Source: DASXUG01 sp964620425 (lineage in GTDB: Bacteria; Pseudomonadota; Gammaproteobacteria; Burkholderiales; Methylophilaceae). From it: a DNA stretch of 64,000 bases. Position 1 is the stretch's first letter, and each line of letters starts with the position of its first letter. Position numbers and translations under genes: made by a program. Below, in pieces: positions 51,883-61,771 of this stretch. Below the pieces are notes generated by a model. The model did not search any database. It had not been told where the DNA came from and worked only from the letters and a program-made list of their open reading frames with translations. The stretch lies in NCBI GenBank assembly GCA_964620425.1, contig CAZUGV010000006.1:62001-126000 (forward strand), written 5' to 3'.

Positions 51883-52944
51883 ATGAAATTTATAGACGAA
51901 GCAACCATCAAGCTGTATGCCGGTGACGGTGGCAATGGCGTTGCAACTTTTCGCCGCGAGAAATATGAGCCTATGGGTGGGCCTAGTGGTGGGGATGGCG
52001 GTAACGGCGGTTCCATTTTAATTGAGGCAGACCGCAATCTAAATACTCTGGTTGATTACCGCTATCAACGTGTATTTCGTGCGCAACGCGGTGAAAATGG
52101 TCGTAGCTCAGATCAATACGGCGCTGGCGGTGAGGATATGGTGCTGCGCGTGCCAGTGGGTACCGTGATTTCAGACAAGGCTTCTGGTCAAATGTTGGTG
52201 GATTTGGCCGAGCATGGTCAACGTGCAATGCTTGCCAAGGGTGGCAAAGGCGGTCTGGGTAATATTCACTTTAAGTCAAGTTTGAATCGTGCGCCACGCC
52301 AATGCACCAAGGGTGACCCTGGTGAGGAAATGGAGCTTTATTTAGAGCTGAAGGTGCTGGCGGATGTTGGTTTGCTTGGCATGCCAAATGCGGGTAAATC
52401 TACGTTTATTCGGTCTGTTTCTGCGGCTAAACCTAAAGTCGCGGATTATCCATTTACCACTTTACACCCTAATTTGGGGGTGGTGCGTGTGGATGCGAAC
52501 CGCAGCTTTGTGATTGCAGATATTCCTGGTTTGATTGAGGGTGCATCTGAAGGTGCTGGGCTTGGACATCAGTTTTTACGTCATTTAGCACGTACACGTT
52601 TCCTGTTGCATTTGGTAGATATTGCACCTTTTTATGAAGCGATTAACCCCGTGGACGAGGCGCGCGCCATTGTGGAAGAGTTGCGCAAGTACGATGAGTC
52701 ACTTTACAACAAGCCGCGCTGGTTGGTGTTAAATAAAATCGATATGCTTGAAGAAACCAAGCAGCATGTGGATAAATTTATCAAAGAATATGGCTGGGAA
52801 GGTCGTTGCTTTGCGATTTCTGCGATCAGTGGAATAGGGTGTAAAGAACTGACTTATGCCATTATGGAGCATATTGAAGCGGTGCGCGTGCAAGAAGATG
52901 AAGAAGCAGAAGCGCAAAAAAATGCGCCTAAAGATTTTTTGTAA
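51883..52944 (+). CDS. obgE: GTPase Obg
   Basis: 353 residues. The Gly-rich Obg fold (about 1-158: GGNGVATFRREKYEPMGGPSGGDGGNGG and further Gly runs) is followed by the G domain with GMPNAGKSTF (G1), TTLHPNLGVV, DIPGLIEGASEGAGLG (G3) and LNKID (G4). An acidic C-terminal tail is present. It is an essential GTPase acting in 50S assembly and stress control. obgE and proB are 11 bp apart. Confidence 0.97.
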   Translation: MKFIDEATIKLYAGDGGNGVATFRREKYEPMGGPSGGDGGNGGSILIEADRNLNTLVDYRYQRVFRAQRGENGRSSDQYGAGGEDMVLRVPVGTVISDKASGQMLVDLAEHGQRAMLAKGGKGGLGNIHFKSSLNRAPRQCTKGDPGEEMELYLELKVLADVGLLGMPNAGKSTFIRSVSAAKPKVADYPFTTLHPNLGVVRVDANRSFVIADIPGLIEGASEGAGLGHQFLRHLARTRFLLHLVDIAPFYEAINPVDEARAIVEELRKYDESLYNKPRWLVLNKIDMLEETKQHVDKFIKEYGWEGRCFAISAISGIGCKELTYAIMEHIEAVRVQEDEEAEAQKNAPKDFL

Positions 52945-52955
52945 GGAAGTCACCG

Positions 52956-54083
52956 TTGAGCGAACATATTTCACTGCTATCTGATGCTAAATGCTTGGTG
53001 GTTAAAGTAGGTTCAAGCTTGGTTACCAATAATGGCGAGGGATTAGATCGGCAAGCCATTGCGGCTTGGGCGAGTCAAATTAGTCAGTTGGTGAAAGACG
53101 GTAAACAGGTGGTCTTGGTTTCCAGCGGTGCTGTCGCAGAGGGTATGCAAAGGCTTGGTTGGAAAAAGCGCCCTACTGCAGTCAATGAGTTACAGGCCGC
53201 CGCCGCCGTTGGGCAAATGGGGTTGGTGCAAATGTACGAAACCTGTTTTAGTCAGCATGGTTTGCACACGGCACAAGTGTTGCTGACGCATGATGATTTG
53301 GCGGATCGCAAGCGTTACCTTAACGCCCGCAGCACCTTACGTACATTACTAGAGCTAAAAGTGATCCCTATCATCAATGAGAATGATACCGTGGTGACCG
53401 ATGAAATTCGTTTTGGCGATAACGATACATTGGGTTCCTTGGTTGCAAATTTAATCGAGGCCGATACGCTAGTGATTCTCACCGATCAGTCTGGCTTATA
53501 TTCTGCTGATCCACGTAAAAGTCCCGACGCGGAATTTATTCATCAAGCCGTGGCAGGAACGCCAGCTTTGGAAGAAATGGCGGGCGGTGCGGGCAGTATC
53601 GTTGGCACAGGAGGGATGTTGACAAAAATACTCGCTGCAAAACGCGCGGCACGTAGTGGTGCGCATACGATTATTGCCTCTGGCCGTGAAAGTCAGGTGT
53701 TAGTGCGATTGGCTAACGGCGAAACTATTGGTACCCATTTGCGCGCAGAACAATTTAAGCTGGTTGCAAAAAAACAATGGATGGCAGACCATTTGCGAGT
53801 CAATGGTCGCTTGGTGTTGGATGATGGCGCCGTTAAAGTCCTGATGGCGGATGGCAAAAGTTTGTTGCCGATAGGGGTGACAGCGGTTGAGGGTAGTTTT
53901 GAGCGAGGCGATGTGGTGGCCTGTGTGGATGTCCAAGGTAAAGAGTTAGCACGTGGATTGGTGAATTACAACTCGAGTGAAACTGCTAAAATTTTACGTA
54001 AGCCGAGTAATGAAATCGCCCAAATTTTGGGGTATGTGGATGAGTTAGAGCTAATTCATCGCGATAATTTAGTGATTATTTAA
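52956..54083 (+). CDS. proB: Glutamate 5-kinase
   Basis: 375 residues, TTG start (AAGGAAG upstream). The amino-acid-kinase domain (about 8-255) has LVVKVGSSLVTNNGEGLD, IPIINENDTVVTDEI and GTGGMLTKILAAKRAARSG; the PUA domain covers about 280-370. It phosphorylates glutamate, the feedback-regulated first step of proline synthesis. proA is not in this window. Confidence 0.96.
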   Translation: MSEHISLLSDAKCLVVKVGSSLVTNNGEGLDRQAIAAWASQISQLVKDGKQVVLVSSGAVAEGMQRLGWKKRPTAVNELQAAAAVGQMGLVQMYETCFSQHGLHTAQVLLTHDDLADRKRYLNARSTLRTLLELKVIPIINENDTVVTDEIRFGDNDTLGSLVANLIEADTLVILTDQSGLYSADPRKSPDAEFIHQAVAGTPALEEMAGGAGSIVGTGGMLTKILAAKRAARSGAHTIIASGRESQVLVRLANGETIGTHLRAEQFKLVAKKQWMADHLRVNGRLVLDDGAVKVLMADGKSLLPIGVTAVEGSFERGDVVACVDVQGKELARGLVNYNSSETAKILRKPSNEIAQILGYVDELELIHRDNLVII

Positions 54084-54129
54084 CAGATATAGAGAACATA
54101 TCTAAGCATAAGCGGTGTAAGGGAAAAGT

Positions 54130-54630
54130 ATGAAACAAGAACAGGCTAAAGTTGCCATCATTATGGGTTCAGATAGCGATTGGCCAACCATGCGCGCTGC
54201 CGCTACAATGTTGGCTGATTTGGGTGTGAGTTATCATGCGCAAGTGATTTCAGCACATCGAACGCCTGATTTAATGTTTGAATTTGCTGAAAATGCAGCA
54301 GCGCAAGGCTTTAAAGTGATTATTGCAGGCGCTGGTGGCGCCGCACATTTGCCAGGGATGGTTGCCGCCAAAACGACTTTGCCCGTGTTGGGTGTGCCGG
54401 TCGCCTCTAAGCATTTGCAAGGGCAAGACTCACTCCTTTCAATCGTGCAAATGCCAAAGGGTATCCCCGTTGCGACTTTTGCGATTGGTGAGGCGGGGGC
54501 GGCGAATGCAGGTTTGTTTGCGGCTTCTATTTTGGCAGTTTCAGATCCAGATTTAGCCAATAAAATGGTAAATTTTAGAGTCGCATTATCCGAAAAAGTG
54601 TTGGCAATGCAGTTGCCAGATCAGCCGTAA
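54130..54630 (+). CDS. purE: N5-carboxyaminoimidazole ribonucleotide mutase
   Basis: 166 residues, class I PurE. IMGSDSDWPTMRAAATML with the active-site Ser/Asp, VISAHRTPD and IAGAGGAAHLPGMVAAKT are all present. It rearranges N5-CAIR to CAIR in purine synthesis, working with PurK, whose gene follows 33 bp later. Confidence 0.97.
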   Translation: MKQEQAKVAIIMGSDSDWPTMRAAATMLADLGVSYHAQVISAHRTPDLMFEFAENAAAQGFKVIIAGAGGAAHLPGMVAAKTTLPVLGVPVASKHLQGQDSLLSIVQMPKGIPVATFAIGEAGAANAGLFAASILAVSDPDLANKMVNFRVALSEKVLAMQLPDQP

Positions 54631-54663
54631 ACTAAAAAAACAATCACCGTTTAGGGGTAAATC

Positions 54664-55821
54664 TTGAGTAAATCAAAAATCATACTTCCTCCAGCGATGT
54701 TAGGGATGTTGGGTGGCGGCCAATTAGGGCGCTTTTTTGTTATCGCCGCACACGAAATGGGCTACAAAGTTACCGTATTAGACCCAGATAAGAATAGTCC
54801 TGCGGGCAAGATTGCCGATGTGCATTTATGTGCAGCTTATGATGATCAAGATGCGCTTAAAAAAATGGCGGAGAGTTGCGAAGCAGTTACCACTGAATTT
54901 GAAAATATCCCCGCGGCTTCTTTAGAGTTTTTTGAAAAAACGCGTACGGTTCGCCCTTCTGCTAAAGCCGTTTCAGTGGCTCAGCACCGTGTAATGGAAA
55001 AAACTTTTATCCGTGATTCAGGTTTGCCTGTCGCGCCTTTTGTTGTGATTAACGCTGCACAAGATCTTCCCGCTGATGGTTCGGAAATCTATCCCGCCAT
55101 TTTAAAAATCGCCCGCTTTGGCTACGATGGTAAAGGTCAAGCGCGTGTTAAAAATCAGGCAGAGGCGTTGGCGGCATTTGACGGATTCAAGCAAGAGCAA
55201 TGCGTCCTAGAAAAAATGGTCAAGCTGGATGCCGAAATCTCAGTAGTATTGGCGCGAGAGGCAGACGGTACAGTGGCGGCATTTCCAACCGCGGAAAATA
55301 GTCATCTGAATGGCATTTTGGACACCACGATTGTGCCAGCGAGAGTGCCGCAAGAAGTTCAGGCGAAGGCGCATCAATTGGCTAGCTATATTGCACAAAA
55401 GCTTGATTATATTGGCGTGCTGGCGGTTGAGTTTTTTGTCAGTGATGGACAATTGTTGGTCAATGAAATGGCACCACGCCCGCATAATTCTGGTCACTAT
55501 ACAATTGATGCCTGTGTGACTAGCCAGTTTGAACAACAAGTGCGCGCATTAGTTGGTTTGCCTTTGGGTGAAACGCGGATGCATAGTTATGCCGTCATGG
55601 TGAATGTGCTTGGCGATGTTTGGTTTGATAAAGCGGGTAAAGAAATCAGCCCCAATTGGGATTTTGTATTAGCCAATCCCAGATTAAAAATGCACTTCTA
55701 TGGCAAGCAAGAGGCGCGTGCGGGCAGAAAAATGGCACATTTCACAGTGTTAGATCGAGATGTTGATAGTGCTGTCGTGCTTGCGAATGCCGCGCGAGAA
55801 GTATTAGGTATTGGTAAATAA
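54664..55821 (+). CDS. purK: N5-carboxyaminoimidazole ribonucleotide synthase
   Basis: 385 residues, TTG start (ATCTTG after GGGGTAA). ATP-grasp enzyme: MLGMLGGGQLGRFF at the N-terminus, TEFENIPAASLEFF, KIARFGYDGKGQA in the grasp domain and NEMAPRPHNSGHYTIDAC near 272. It makes N5-CAIR from AIR, bicarbonate and ATP. purE-purK form an operon closed by the hairpin at 55862. Confidence 0.96.
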   Translation: MSKSKIILPPAMLGMLGGGQLGRFFVIAAHEMGYKVTVLDPDKNSPAGKIADVHLCAAYDDQDALKKMAESCEAVTTEFENIPAASLEFFEKTRTVRPSAKAVSVAQHRVMEKTFIRDSGLPVAPFVVINAAQDLPADGSEIYPAILKIARFGYDGKGQARVKNQAEALAAFDGFKQEQCVLEKMVKLDAEISVVLAREADGTVAAFPTAENSHLNGILDTTIVPARVPQEVQAKAHQLASYIAQKLDYIGVLAVEFFVSDGQLLVNEMAPRPHNSGHYTIDACVTSQFEQQVRALVGLPLGETRMHSYAVMVNVLGDVWFDKAGKEISPNWDFVLANPRLKMHFYGKQEARAGRKMAHFTVLDRDVDSAVVLANAAREVLGIGK

Positions 55822-55861
55822 CAGCTATTCGTAATTTATATTAGTTGCAATATAGCAAATA

Positions 55862-55890
55862 AAAAAGCCGAACAATTTGTTCGGCTTTTT
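55862..55890. terminator. Bidirectional terminator
   Basis: AAAAAGCCGAACA pairs with TGTTCGGCTTTTT around ATT, between the convergent purK and rpsT genes. Confidence 0.9.
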
Positions 55891-55915
55891 ACATTTCAAA
55901 TTAAAACAGACTTAA

Positions 55916-56179
55916 TTAAGCCATTGCTTTAATTGATGCGTTTAAGCGGCTTTTATGACGAGCAGCTTTGTTTTTGTGGATGATGTCTTTGTCAGCAATG
56001 CGGTCGATTACGGCCACATTTTCTGAGTAAGCTGCCATCGCAGCAGCTTTATCACCTGCCTCAACCGCTTTGATTACTTTCTTAATCGCGGTGCGCAGGG
56101 TAGAACGCAAGCTAGCGTTATGAGCGCGTTGCTTTACTGACTGACGGGCACGTTTTCTTGCCTGAGCGGTATTAGCCAT
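55916..56179 (-). CDS. rpsT: 30S ribosomal protein S20
   Basis: 87 residues. MANTAQARKRARQSVKQRAHNASLRSTLRTAIKKV and NKAARHKSRLNASIKAM match S20, a basic helical-bundle protein of the small subunit. It is transcribed alone, divergent from murJ, the conserved rpsT/murJ arrangement. Confidence 0.97.
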   Translation of the reverse strand: MANTAQARKRARQSVKQRAHNASLRSTLRTAIKKVIKAVEAGDKAAAMAAYSENVAVIDRIADKDIIHKNKAARHKSRLNASIKAMA

Positions 56180-56349
56180 GAATGGTTCCTAAAATTAGTT
56201 TTATAAAATACGAAGCCGAACATTTTAACTTTTTAGTTTGTTAAATGCAAGGATATTTGTACTGTATTTTTCAGGCTTATTCATGACTCATGCTAAAATC
56301 ACGATCTGAAGCAGACATTTAACCACTCAATTATATAAAAAATAAATCA

Positions 56350-57894
56350 ATGAATTTACTAAAAGCCTTGGCCACCGTGGGTAGTATGACTTTTCTATCG
56401 CGGATTTTGGGTTTTGTTCGAGATACGCTTATCGCCAGAATTTTTGGCGCAGGCATGATGACCGATGCTTTTTTTGTGGCATTTAAAATCCCCAACTTAT
56501 TGCGTCGCATTTCTGCTGAAGGTGCTTTTTCACAAGCCTTTGTGCCGATTTTGGCGGAGTACAAAAAGCAACGCACTTACGACGAAACTCACGCGCTGAT
56601 TAACCATGTCGCGACTTTGCTCGGCTTGTTTCTGGTGATGATTACCATTATTGGTATGTTGGCTGCGCCTTGGGTGGTGGAAGTCAGTGCGCCTGGCTTT
56701 GCCGCGGATAAAGCTAAATTTGATTTAACCGTTGATTTGTTGCGCATTACCTTCCCTTATATTTTCTTTATCTCCTTGGTGTCGTTAGCTGGTGGCGTGC
56801 TAAATACATACGGTAATTTTTCAGTACCCGCTTTTACCCCAGTTTGGCTGAATGTGGCGTTTATTGCAGGGGCATTGTTTGTAGCGCCTTATTTTGATAA
56901 CTCGATTAAGGTGTTAGCTTGGTCGGTATTTGTGGGTGGTGTATTACAACTCTTGTATCAAATACCCTATTTAAACAAAGTTGGTTTGATTCCACGTATT
57001 GGTTTGGATTTGCATGATGAAGGCGTGTGGCGCATTTTACGGTTGATGGGGCCAGCGGTGTTTGGGGTGTCTATCGCGCAAATTTCTTTGTTGATTAACA
57101 CTATTTTTGCTTCATTTTTAGTGAGTGGCAGTGTGTCATGGCTATACTATGCGGATCGCTTGATGGAGTTCCCCACGGGCGTGTTGGGTGTGGCGTTGGG
57201 CACAATTTTATTGCCGAGCTTATCTAAAAGCGTGGCGGATAAAGATAATCGCGAGTACTCGCAATTGTTAGATTGGGGCTTACGCCTCACATTTATACTA
57301 GCCTTACCAGCAGCGGTTGCGTTGGCGGTACTTTCAACGCCGTTGGTAACGGGTTTGTTTCATTACGGCGCTTTCGCTGCGCATGATGTAGAAATGACTC
57401 GTCAAGCTTTAATGGCTTATAGCTTGGGCTTGCTGGGGCTAATTTTGGTGAAGGTGTTAGCGCCTGCATTTTACTCACGTCAAAATATCAAAACTCCAGT
57501 AAAAATCGCCATCTTTGTATTGGCGACAACGCAAATAATGAACTATTTGTTCGTATGGGTGCTACATCTAAACCACGCAGGCTTGGCGTTGTCGATAGGC
57601 TTGGGCGCATGTGTGAATGCAGGTTTGTTGTATTATCACTTACGCAAAGCAGATGTCTATCGTCCGCAAGCAGGCTGGTTTATGTTTATGCTTAAATTGA
57701 CAATCGCAGTTGGCGCAATGGCAATCGTATTGCATTATGTGGCGGGTGCTGATGCCATTTGGATGGCCTATGCGTTAACGCCAAAATTATTACATTTGCT
57801 CGTTTTGCTAGTTGCGGGTGCGGCGACTTATTTTGCAACGCTGTTGCTGCTGGGTGTTCGCGTTAAAGATTTTATGCGCAAAGCAACTATATAA
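56350..57894 (+). CDS. murJ: Lipid II flippase MurJ
   Basis: 514 residues with 14 predicted TM helices. SRILGFVRDTLIARIFGAGMMTDAFFVAFKIPNLLRRISAEGAFSQAFVPIL at the N-terminus is the MurJ signature, with the essential Arg residues. It moves lipid II across the inner membrane for peptidoglycan synthesis. It is 15 bp upstream of ribF. Confidence 0.96.
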   Translation: MNLLKALATVGSMTFLSRILGFVRDTLIARIFGAGMMTDAFFVAFKIPNLLRRISAEGAFSQAFVPILAEYKKQRTYDETHALINHVATLLGLFLVMITIIGMLAAPWVVEVSAPGFAADKAKFDLTVDLLRITFPYIFFISLVSLAGGVLNTYGNFSVPAFTPVWLNVAFIAGALFVAPYFDNSIKVLAWSVFVGGVLQLLYQIPYLNKVGLIPRIGLDLHDEGVWRILRLMGPAVFGVSIAQISLLINTIFASFLVSGSVSWLYYADRLMEFPTGVLGVALGTILLPSLSKSVADKDNREYSQLLDWGLRLTFILALPAAVALAVLSTPLVTGLFHYGAFAAHDVEMTRQALMAYSLGLLGLILVKVLAPAFYSRQNIKTPVKIAIFVLATTQIMNYLFVWVLHLNHAGLALSIGLGACVNAGLLYYHLRKADVYRPQAGWFMFMLKLTIAVGAMAIVLHYVAGADAIWMAYALTPKLLHLLVLLVAGAATYFATLLLLGVRVKDFMRKATI

Positions 57895-57909
57895 GAGAGC
57901 TAGATTTCT

Positions 57910-58821
57910 ATGCGCGTGTTTAGACAATTACCTGTTAGCCCACAAGCCCTCACAGCGTTAGCCATCGGCAATTTTGATGGCTTGCACTTAGGTCATCAAG
58001 CCTTGCTGGCTAAGTTGGTGGATGTCGCGCGCGCGCAAGGTTTAAAAGCTGCGGTGATGACGTTTGAACCGCATCCGCGTGAGTATTTTGCGCCACAAAA
58101 TGCGCCAGCACGATTATCTTCCTTACGCGAAAAGTTGGAATATTTTGAACAGGCTGGGATAGATGATGTTTATATCTGTCGCTTTAATCAAGCATTCTCG
58201 GCGATTAGCGCAGAAGATTTTATGCAAAAAATACTGCGTGAATCGCTCAATGCCAACACCATTTTAGTGGGTGGCGATTTTTGTTTTGGCGCTAAGCGTC
58301 AAGGCACCGTGCAGAGTTTTATTGACGCAGGTTTTGATTTAATCGATTTTGCACCAGTGCAAGTGAATGGCGAGCGCGTGTCTAGCACTTTAGTGCGCAA
58401 TGCCTTGTCGGCTGGCGATTTAACACAAGCGCAAGCCTTGCTTGGACGCGCTTACAGCATCAGCGGCAAAGTTGTGCATGGCGCAAAGCGTGGTCGTCAA
58501 TTAGGTTTCCCCACCGCTAACGTGCATATGCGCCATGAAAGACCTGCATTAACAGGGGTTTATGCAGTAAAATTGAGTGTTGGCAAACTGGATTGTATGA
58601 ATGCGGTCGCCAATTTAGGCGTGCGCCCCACCATTGCTGGCGTGAACAAGTTACTGCTTGAAGTTCATGTGTTTGATTTTAAAGGTGATTTGTACGATAA
58701 GCATGTGCATGTCGAGTTTTACCACAAAGTGCGTGATGAAATGAAGTTTGACAGCTTAGATGCGCTCAAAGCGCAAATTGCCAAAGACGTAGTAGTAGCA
58801 AAAGAATATTTCAAAAGATAA
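57910..58821 (+). CDS. ribF: Bifunctional riboflavin kinase/FAD synthetase
   Basis: 303 residues. The FAD synthetase half (about 1-180) has AIGNFDGLHLGHQALL and ILVGGDFCFGAKRQG; the flavokinase half has VVHGAKRGRQLGFPTANVHM and NLGVRPTI. It makes FMN and FAD from riboflavin. ribF-ileS-lspA is the conserved proteobacterial order; ileS starts 13 bp later. Confidence 0.97.
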   Translation: MRVFRQLPVSPQALTALAIGNFDGLHLGHQALLAKLVDVARAQGLKAAVMTFEPHPREYFAPQNAPARLSSLREKLEYFEQAGIDDVYICRFNQAFSAISAEDFMQKILRESLNANTILVGGDFCFGAKRQGTVQSFIDAGFDLIDFAPVQVNGERVSSTLVRNALSAGDLTQAQALLGRAYSISGKVVHGAKRGRQLGFPTANVHMRHERPALTGVYAVKLSVGKLDCMNAVANLGVRPTIAGVNKLLLEVHVFDFKGDLYDKHVHVEFYHKVRDEMKFDSLDALKAQIAKDVVVAKEYFKR

Positions 58822-58834
58822 TTTAGAACCGAAC

Positions 58835-61771
58835 ATGACTGAAGAAAACAAAGATTCAAAATACAAACTCAATCTGCCTGAGACCAGCTTTCCTATGCGT
58901 GGGGACTTGGCTAAGCGCGAACCTGCATGGCTCAAAAGCTGGCAAGGGCGCAAAGTGTACGAGCGTATTCGTGCAGCGCGCAAAGGCGCAAAAAAATTCA
59001 TTCTGCATGATGGCCCCCCGTATGCCAATGGCGATATTCATATCGGCCATGCGGTCAATAAAATCTTAAAAGACATTATCGTTAAATCTAAAACCATGAG
59101 TGGTTTTGATGCGCCCTACGTGCCAGGCTGGGATTGCCACGGCTTGCCGATTGAGTTGGTCGTCGAAAAAAATCACGGGAAGAATATCGACCCTGCCAAG
59201 TTCCGCGAATTGTGTCGCGCCTATGCCGCCGAGCAAGTGGAAAAGCAAAAGAAAGACTTTATTCGCTTGGGTGTGCTTGGCGACTGGGATAAGCCCTATT
59301 TAACGATGGATTTCAAAACCGAAGCCGACATCATGCGTGCTTTGGGCGATATTTATAAAAACGGCTACCTTTATCAAGGCTCAAAACCTGTGCATTGGTG
59401 CGTGGATTGCGGTTCTGCATTGGCTGAGGCTGAGGTGGAATATGAAGATGTGAACTCACCTGCGATTGATGTCGGGTTTAAAGTGGTGGATAACACCGCA
59501 TTAGCAAAAGCATTTGGTTTGGACAAAGTCGAGGGCGATGTTTATGCCGTGATTTGGACGACAACGCCTTGGACGTTGCCAGCGAACCAAGCAGTGTGTG
59601 TGAATCAAGAACTAAATTACTCACTAATTAAGGCAGGTGACAGGCAATTTATTTTGGTCACTGAATTAGTTGTTAATGCCATGGCTCGCTATGGAGTTGA
59701 TAGCTATGAAGCTGTTGCTGAGATTTCTGGTTTTGAATTGGCGGTACTACTTAAGGATGATGGAAGGGAAATTGGTGGCTTAAAACTTAAACATCCTTTC
59801 GACAACAGACAAGTGCCAGTGATTTTTGGTGACCACGTGACCACCGATGCAGGTACAGGTTTAGTCCACACTGCCGCTGCACACGGTAACGATGACTGGC
59901 TGGTGATGCGTGCAAATTTCCCGAATGAAAAACCACGCGTGTTGATGGGTGGTGATGGTAAATTTTTCAGCAGTGATTTAGTGGAGTTTGCTGATATTCG
60001 CGGTTTGTTTTATAGAAAAGCTAATGACATTATTTTAGATAAGTTGCTAGATAACGGTACGTTACTATCCCCACGAGAGCTCACTATAAGACACAGCTTT
60101 CCTCATTGTTGGCGACATAAAACACCGCTGATGCAATTGGCAACGCATCAATGGTTTATCGGCATGAATGTACTCCCCTCTACCGAAAGCGGGAGAGGGG
60201 CGGGGGGTGAGGGTGGTGAGGTTGCAACCCCTCACCCTAGCCCTCTCCCAGCGGGAGAGGGGGTTAGTCTGCGGAGTTTGGCAAATCAAGCGGTCGATGA
60301 TACTGCCTTTTTCCCAAGTTGGGGTCGCGCGCGTTTAGAGGCGATGATTAAAAATCGCCCTGATTGGTGCGTGTCTCGCCAACGGAACTGGGGCGTGCCC
60401 ATGCCGTTTTTTGTGCATAAAGAGCTTGGAACAGTTCATCCTGAAACTCATATTTTGTTAGAAAAAGTGTGTGAATTGGTTGAGGTGTCTGGCATAGAGG
60501 CATGGTTCAGTCTGGATGGGGAGGCGTTCCTAAAAGAGCATTCTACAATTGACTCAAGTCTTTACAAAAAAGTCACCGATACCTTAGATGTTTGGTTTGA
60601 CTCTGGCAGTACGCATGCCGCGGTGTTAAAACGCCGTCCTGAGTTGCAACACCCTGCCGATTTGTATTTGGAAGGTTCTGACCAACACCGTGGCTGGTTT
60701 CAATCTAGCTTATTAACTGGCTGTGCCATTGATGGTCATGCCCCCTACAAAGCACTGTTGACGCACGGTTTTGTGGTGGATGGTGCAGGCCACAAGATGA
60801 GTAAATCTAAAGGCAACGTCGTCGCGCCGCAAAAGGTGATGGATACGTATGGCGCGGATATTTTGCGTTTGTGGGTAGCGAGCACTGACTACTCAGGTGA
60901 GTTAACCATTAGTGACGAGATTTTAAAACGTGTGGCGGATGGTTATCGCCGTATTCGCAACACCTTGCGTTTCATGCTCTCTAACTTAGCCGATTTTGAT
61001 GCGAACAAAGATTTATTGCCAGTGAGTGATTGGTTAGAAATTGACCGCTACGCACTGCACCTAACGCATGAGCTTCAAACTGCCATTTTGGCAGATTACG
61101 ACAAATACGAGTTTCACTTAGCCGTACAAAAATTTGTGGGCTTTTGCTCAGAAGATTTAGGCGCGTTTTATTTGGATATTCTCAAAGACCGCTTGTACAC
61201 CAGCGGCGAGACTTCACATGCACGCCGCGCCGCGCAAAGCGCTTTGTACCATATTACCCATGCAATGATGCGCTTAATGGCGCCGATTTTGAGCTTTACA
61301 GCGGATGAAATCTGGCAAACGCTAAATCTAAGCCAAGAAGCCACAGTGTTTGAAGAGCTTTGGTATGACTTGCCAGCGCATGGCTTGAGCGATAATCGTA
61401 TTAAAGCGTGGGAGGCGATTATTTCTGCCCGTGCTTATGCAGCCAAAGAAATAGAGTTGCTACGTGGCACTGGTCAAGTGGGTTCTTCATTGCAAGCTGA
61501 ATTAGAATTCCACGCGCCAGAAGCTACTTTTGAAGCATTGAATAGCTTGGGTGATGATTTACGCTTTGCCATGATTACTTCAAGCACTAAAGTCTATAAA
61601 GTGGCGAGCGAGGTCGAGCAAAAAATACTGGTAAAACCAAGCCCTTATAAAAAATGTGACCGTTGCTGGCACTATCGCGAAGATGTTGGGTCAGATGCAG
61701 AACATCCGAGTATTTGCGGGCGTTGCGTGAGCAACTTATTTGGGGCAGGTGAGGTTAGAAAATATGCGTAA
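58835..61771 (+). CDS. ileS: Isoleucyl-tRNA synthetase with an in-frame repeat-derived insertion
   Basis: 978 residues. Class I signatures GPPYANGDIHIGHAVNKILKD (HIGH) and GHKMSKSKGNV (KMSKS) are intact, as are the CP1 editing region (about 200-400), the anticodon-binding domain and the C-terminal zinc site CDRCWHYREDVG with CGRC. It charges tRNA-Ile. About 40 residues longer than E. coli IleS: residues 447-476 (LPSTESGRGAGG to PLPAGEG) are encoded by a palindromic REP-like element at 60175-60263, between QWFIGMN and the SLRSLANQAVDDTAFFP block. The frame stays open through the element. Confidence 0.96.
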   Translation: MTEENKDSKYKLNLPETSFPMRGDLAKREPAWLKSWQGRKVYERIRAARKGAKKFILHDGPPYANGDIHIGHAVNKILKDIIVKSKTMSGFDAPYVPGWDCHGLPIELVVEKNHGKNIDPAKFRELCRAYAAEQVEKQKKDFIRLGVLGDWDKPYLTMDFKTEADIMRALGDIYKNGYLYQGSKPVHWCVDCGSALAEAEVEYEDVNSPAIDVGFKVVDNTALAKAFGLDKVEGDVYAVIWTTTPWTLPANQAVCVNQELNYSLIKAGDRQFILVTELVVNAMARYGVDSYEAVAEISGFELAVLLKDDGREIGGLKLKHPFDNRQVPVIFGDHVTTDAGTGLVHTAAAHGNDDWLVMRANFPNEKPRVLMGGDGKFFSSDLVEFADIRGLFYRKANDIILDKLLDNGTLLSPRELTIRHSFPHCWRHKTPLMQLATHQWFIGMNVLPSTESGRGAGGEGGEVATPHPSPLPAGEGVSLRSLANQAVDDTAFFPSWGRARLEAMIKNRPDWCVSRQRNWGVPMPFFVHKELGTVHPETHILLEKVCELVEVSGIEAWFSLDGEAFLKEHSTIDSSLYKKVTDTLDVWFDSGSTHAAVLKRRPELQHPADLYLEGSDQHRGWFQSSLLTGCAIDGHAPYKALLTHGFVVDGAGHKMSKSKGNVVAPQKVMDTYGADILRLWVASTDYSGELTISDEILKRVADGYRRIRNTLRFMLSNLADFDANKDLLPVSDWLEIDRYALHLTHELQTAILADYDKYEFHLAVQKFVGFCSEDLGAFYLDILKDRLYTSGETSHARRAAQSALYHITHAMMRLMAPILSFTADEIWQTLNLSQEATVFEELWYDLPAHGLSDNRIKAWEAIISARAYAAKEIELLRGTGQVGSSLQAELEFHAPEATFEALNSLGDDLRFAMITSSTKVYKVASEVEQKILVKPSPYKKCDRCWHYREDVGSDAEHPSICGRCVSNLFGAGEVRKYA
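60175..60263. mobile_element. REP-like palindromic element inserted in ileS
   Basis: GC-rich 89-bp element made of two imperfect inverted halves. One begins CCCCTCTACCGAAAGCGGGA and ends GGGTGAGGG; the other begins CCCCTCACCCTAGCCCTCTC and ends GGGAGAGGGGG. Each half can itself form a hairpin (for example CCCTCTCCC-AGC-GGGAGAGGG). Such CCCTCACCCTA/CCCTCTCCC repeats are known as intergenic repeats in many proteobacterial genomes. Here it lies inside a coding sequence and is translated without a stop. Confidence 0.85.

Noticed and set aside
60065..60289. Minus-strand frame through the ileS insertion
   Set aside because: It is the reverse reading of the REP-like repeat; such frames recur wherever this repeat occurs and are not genes.
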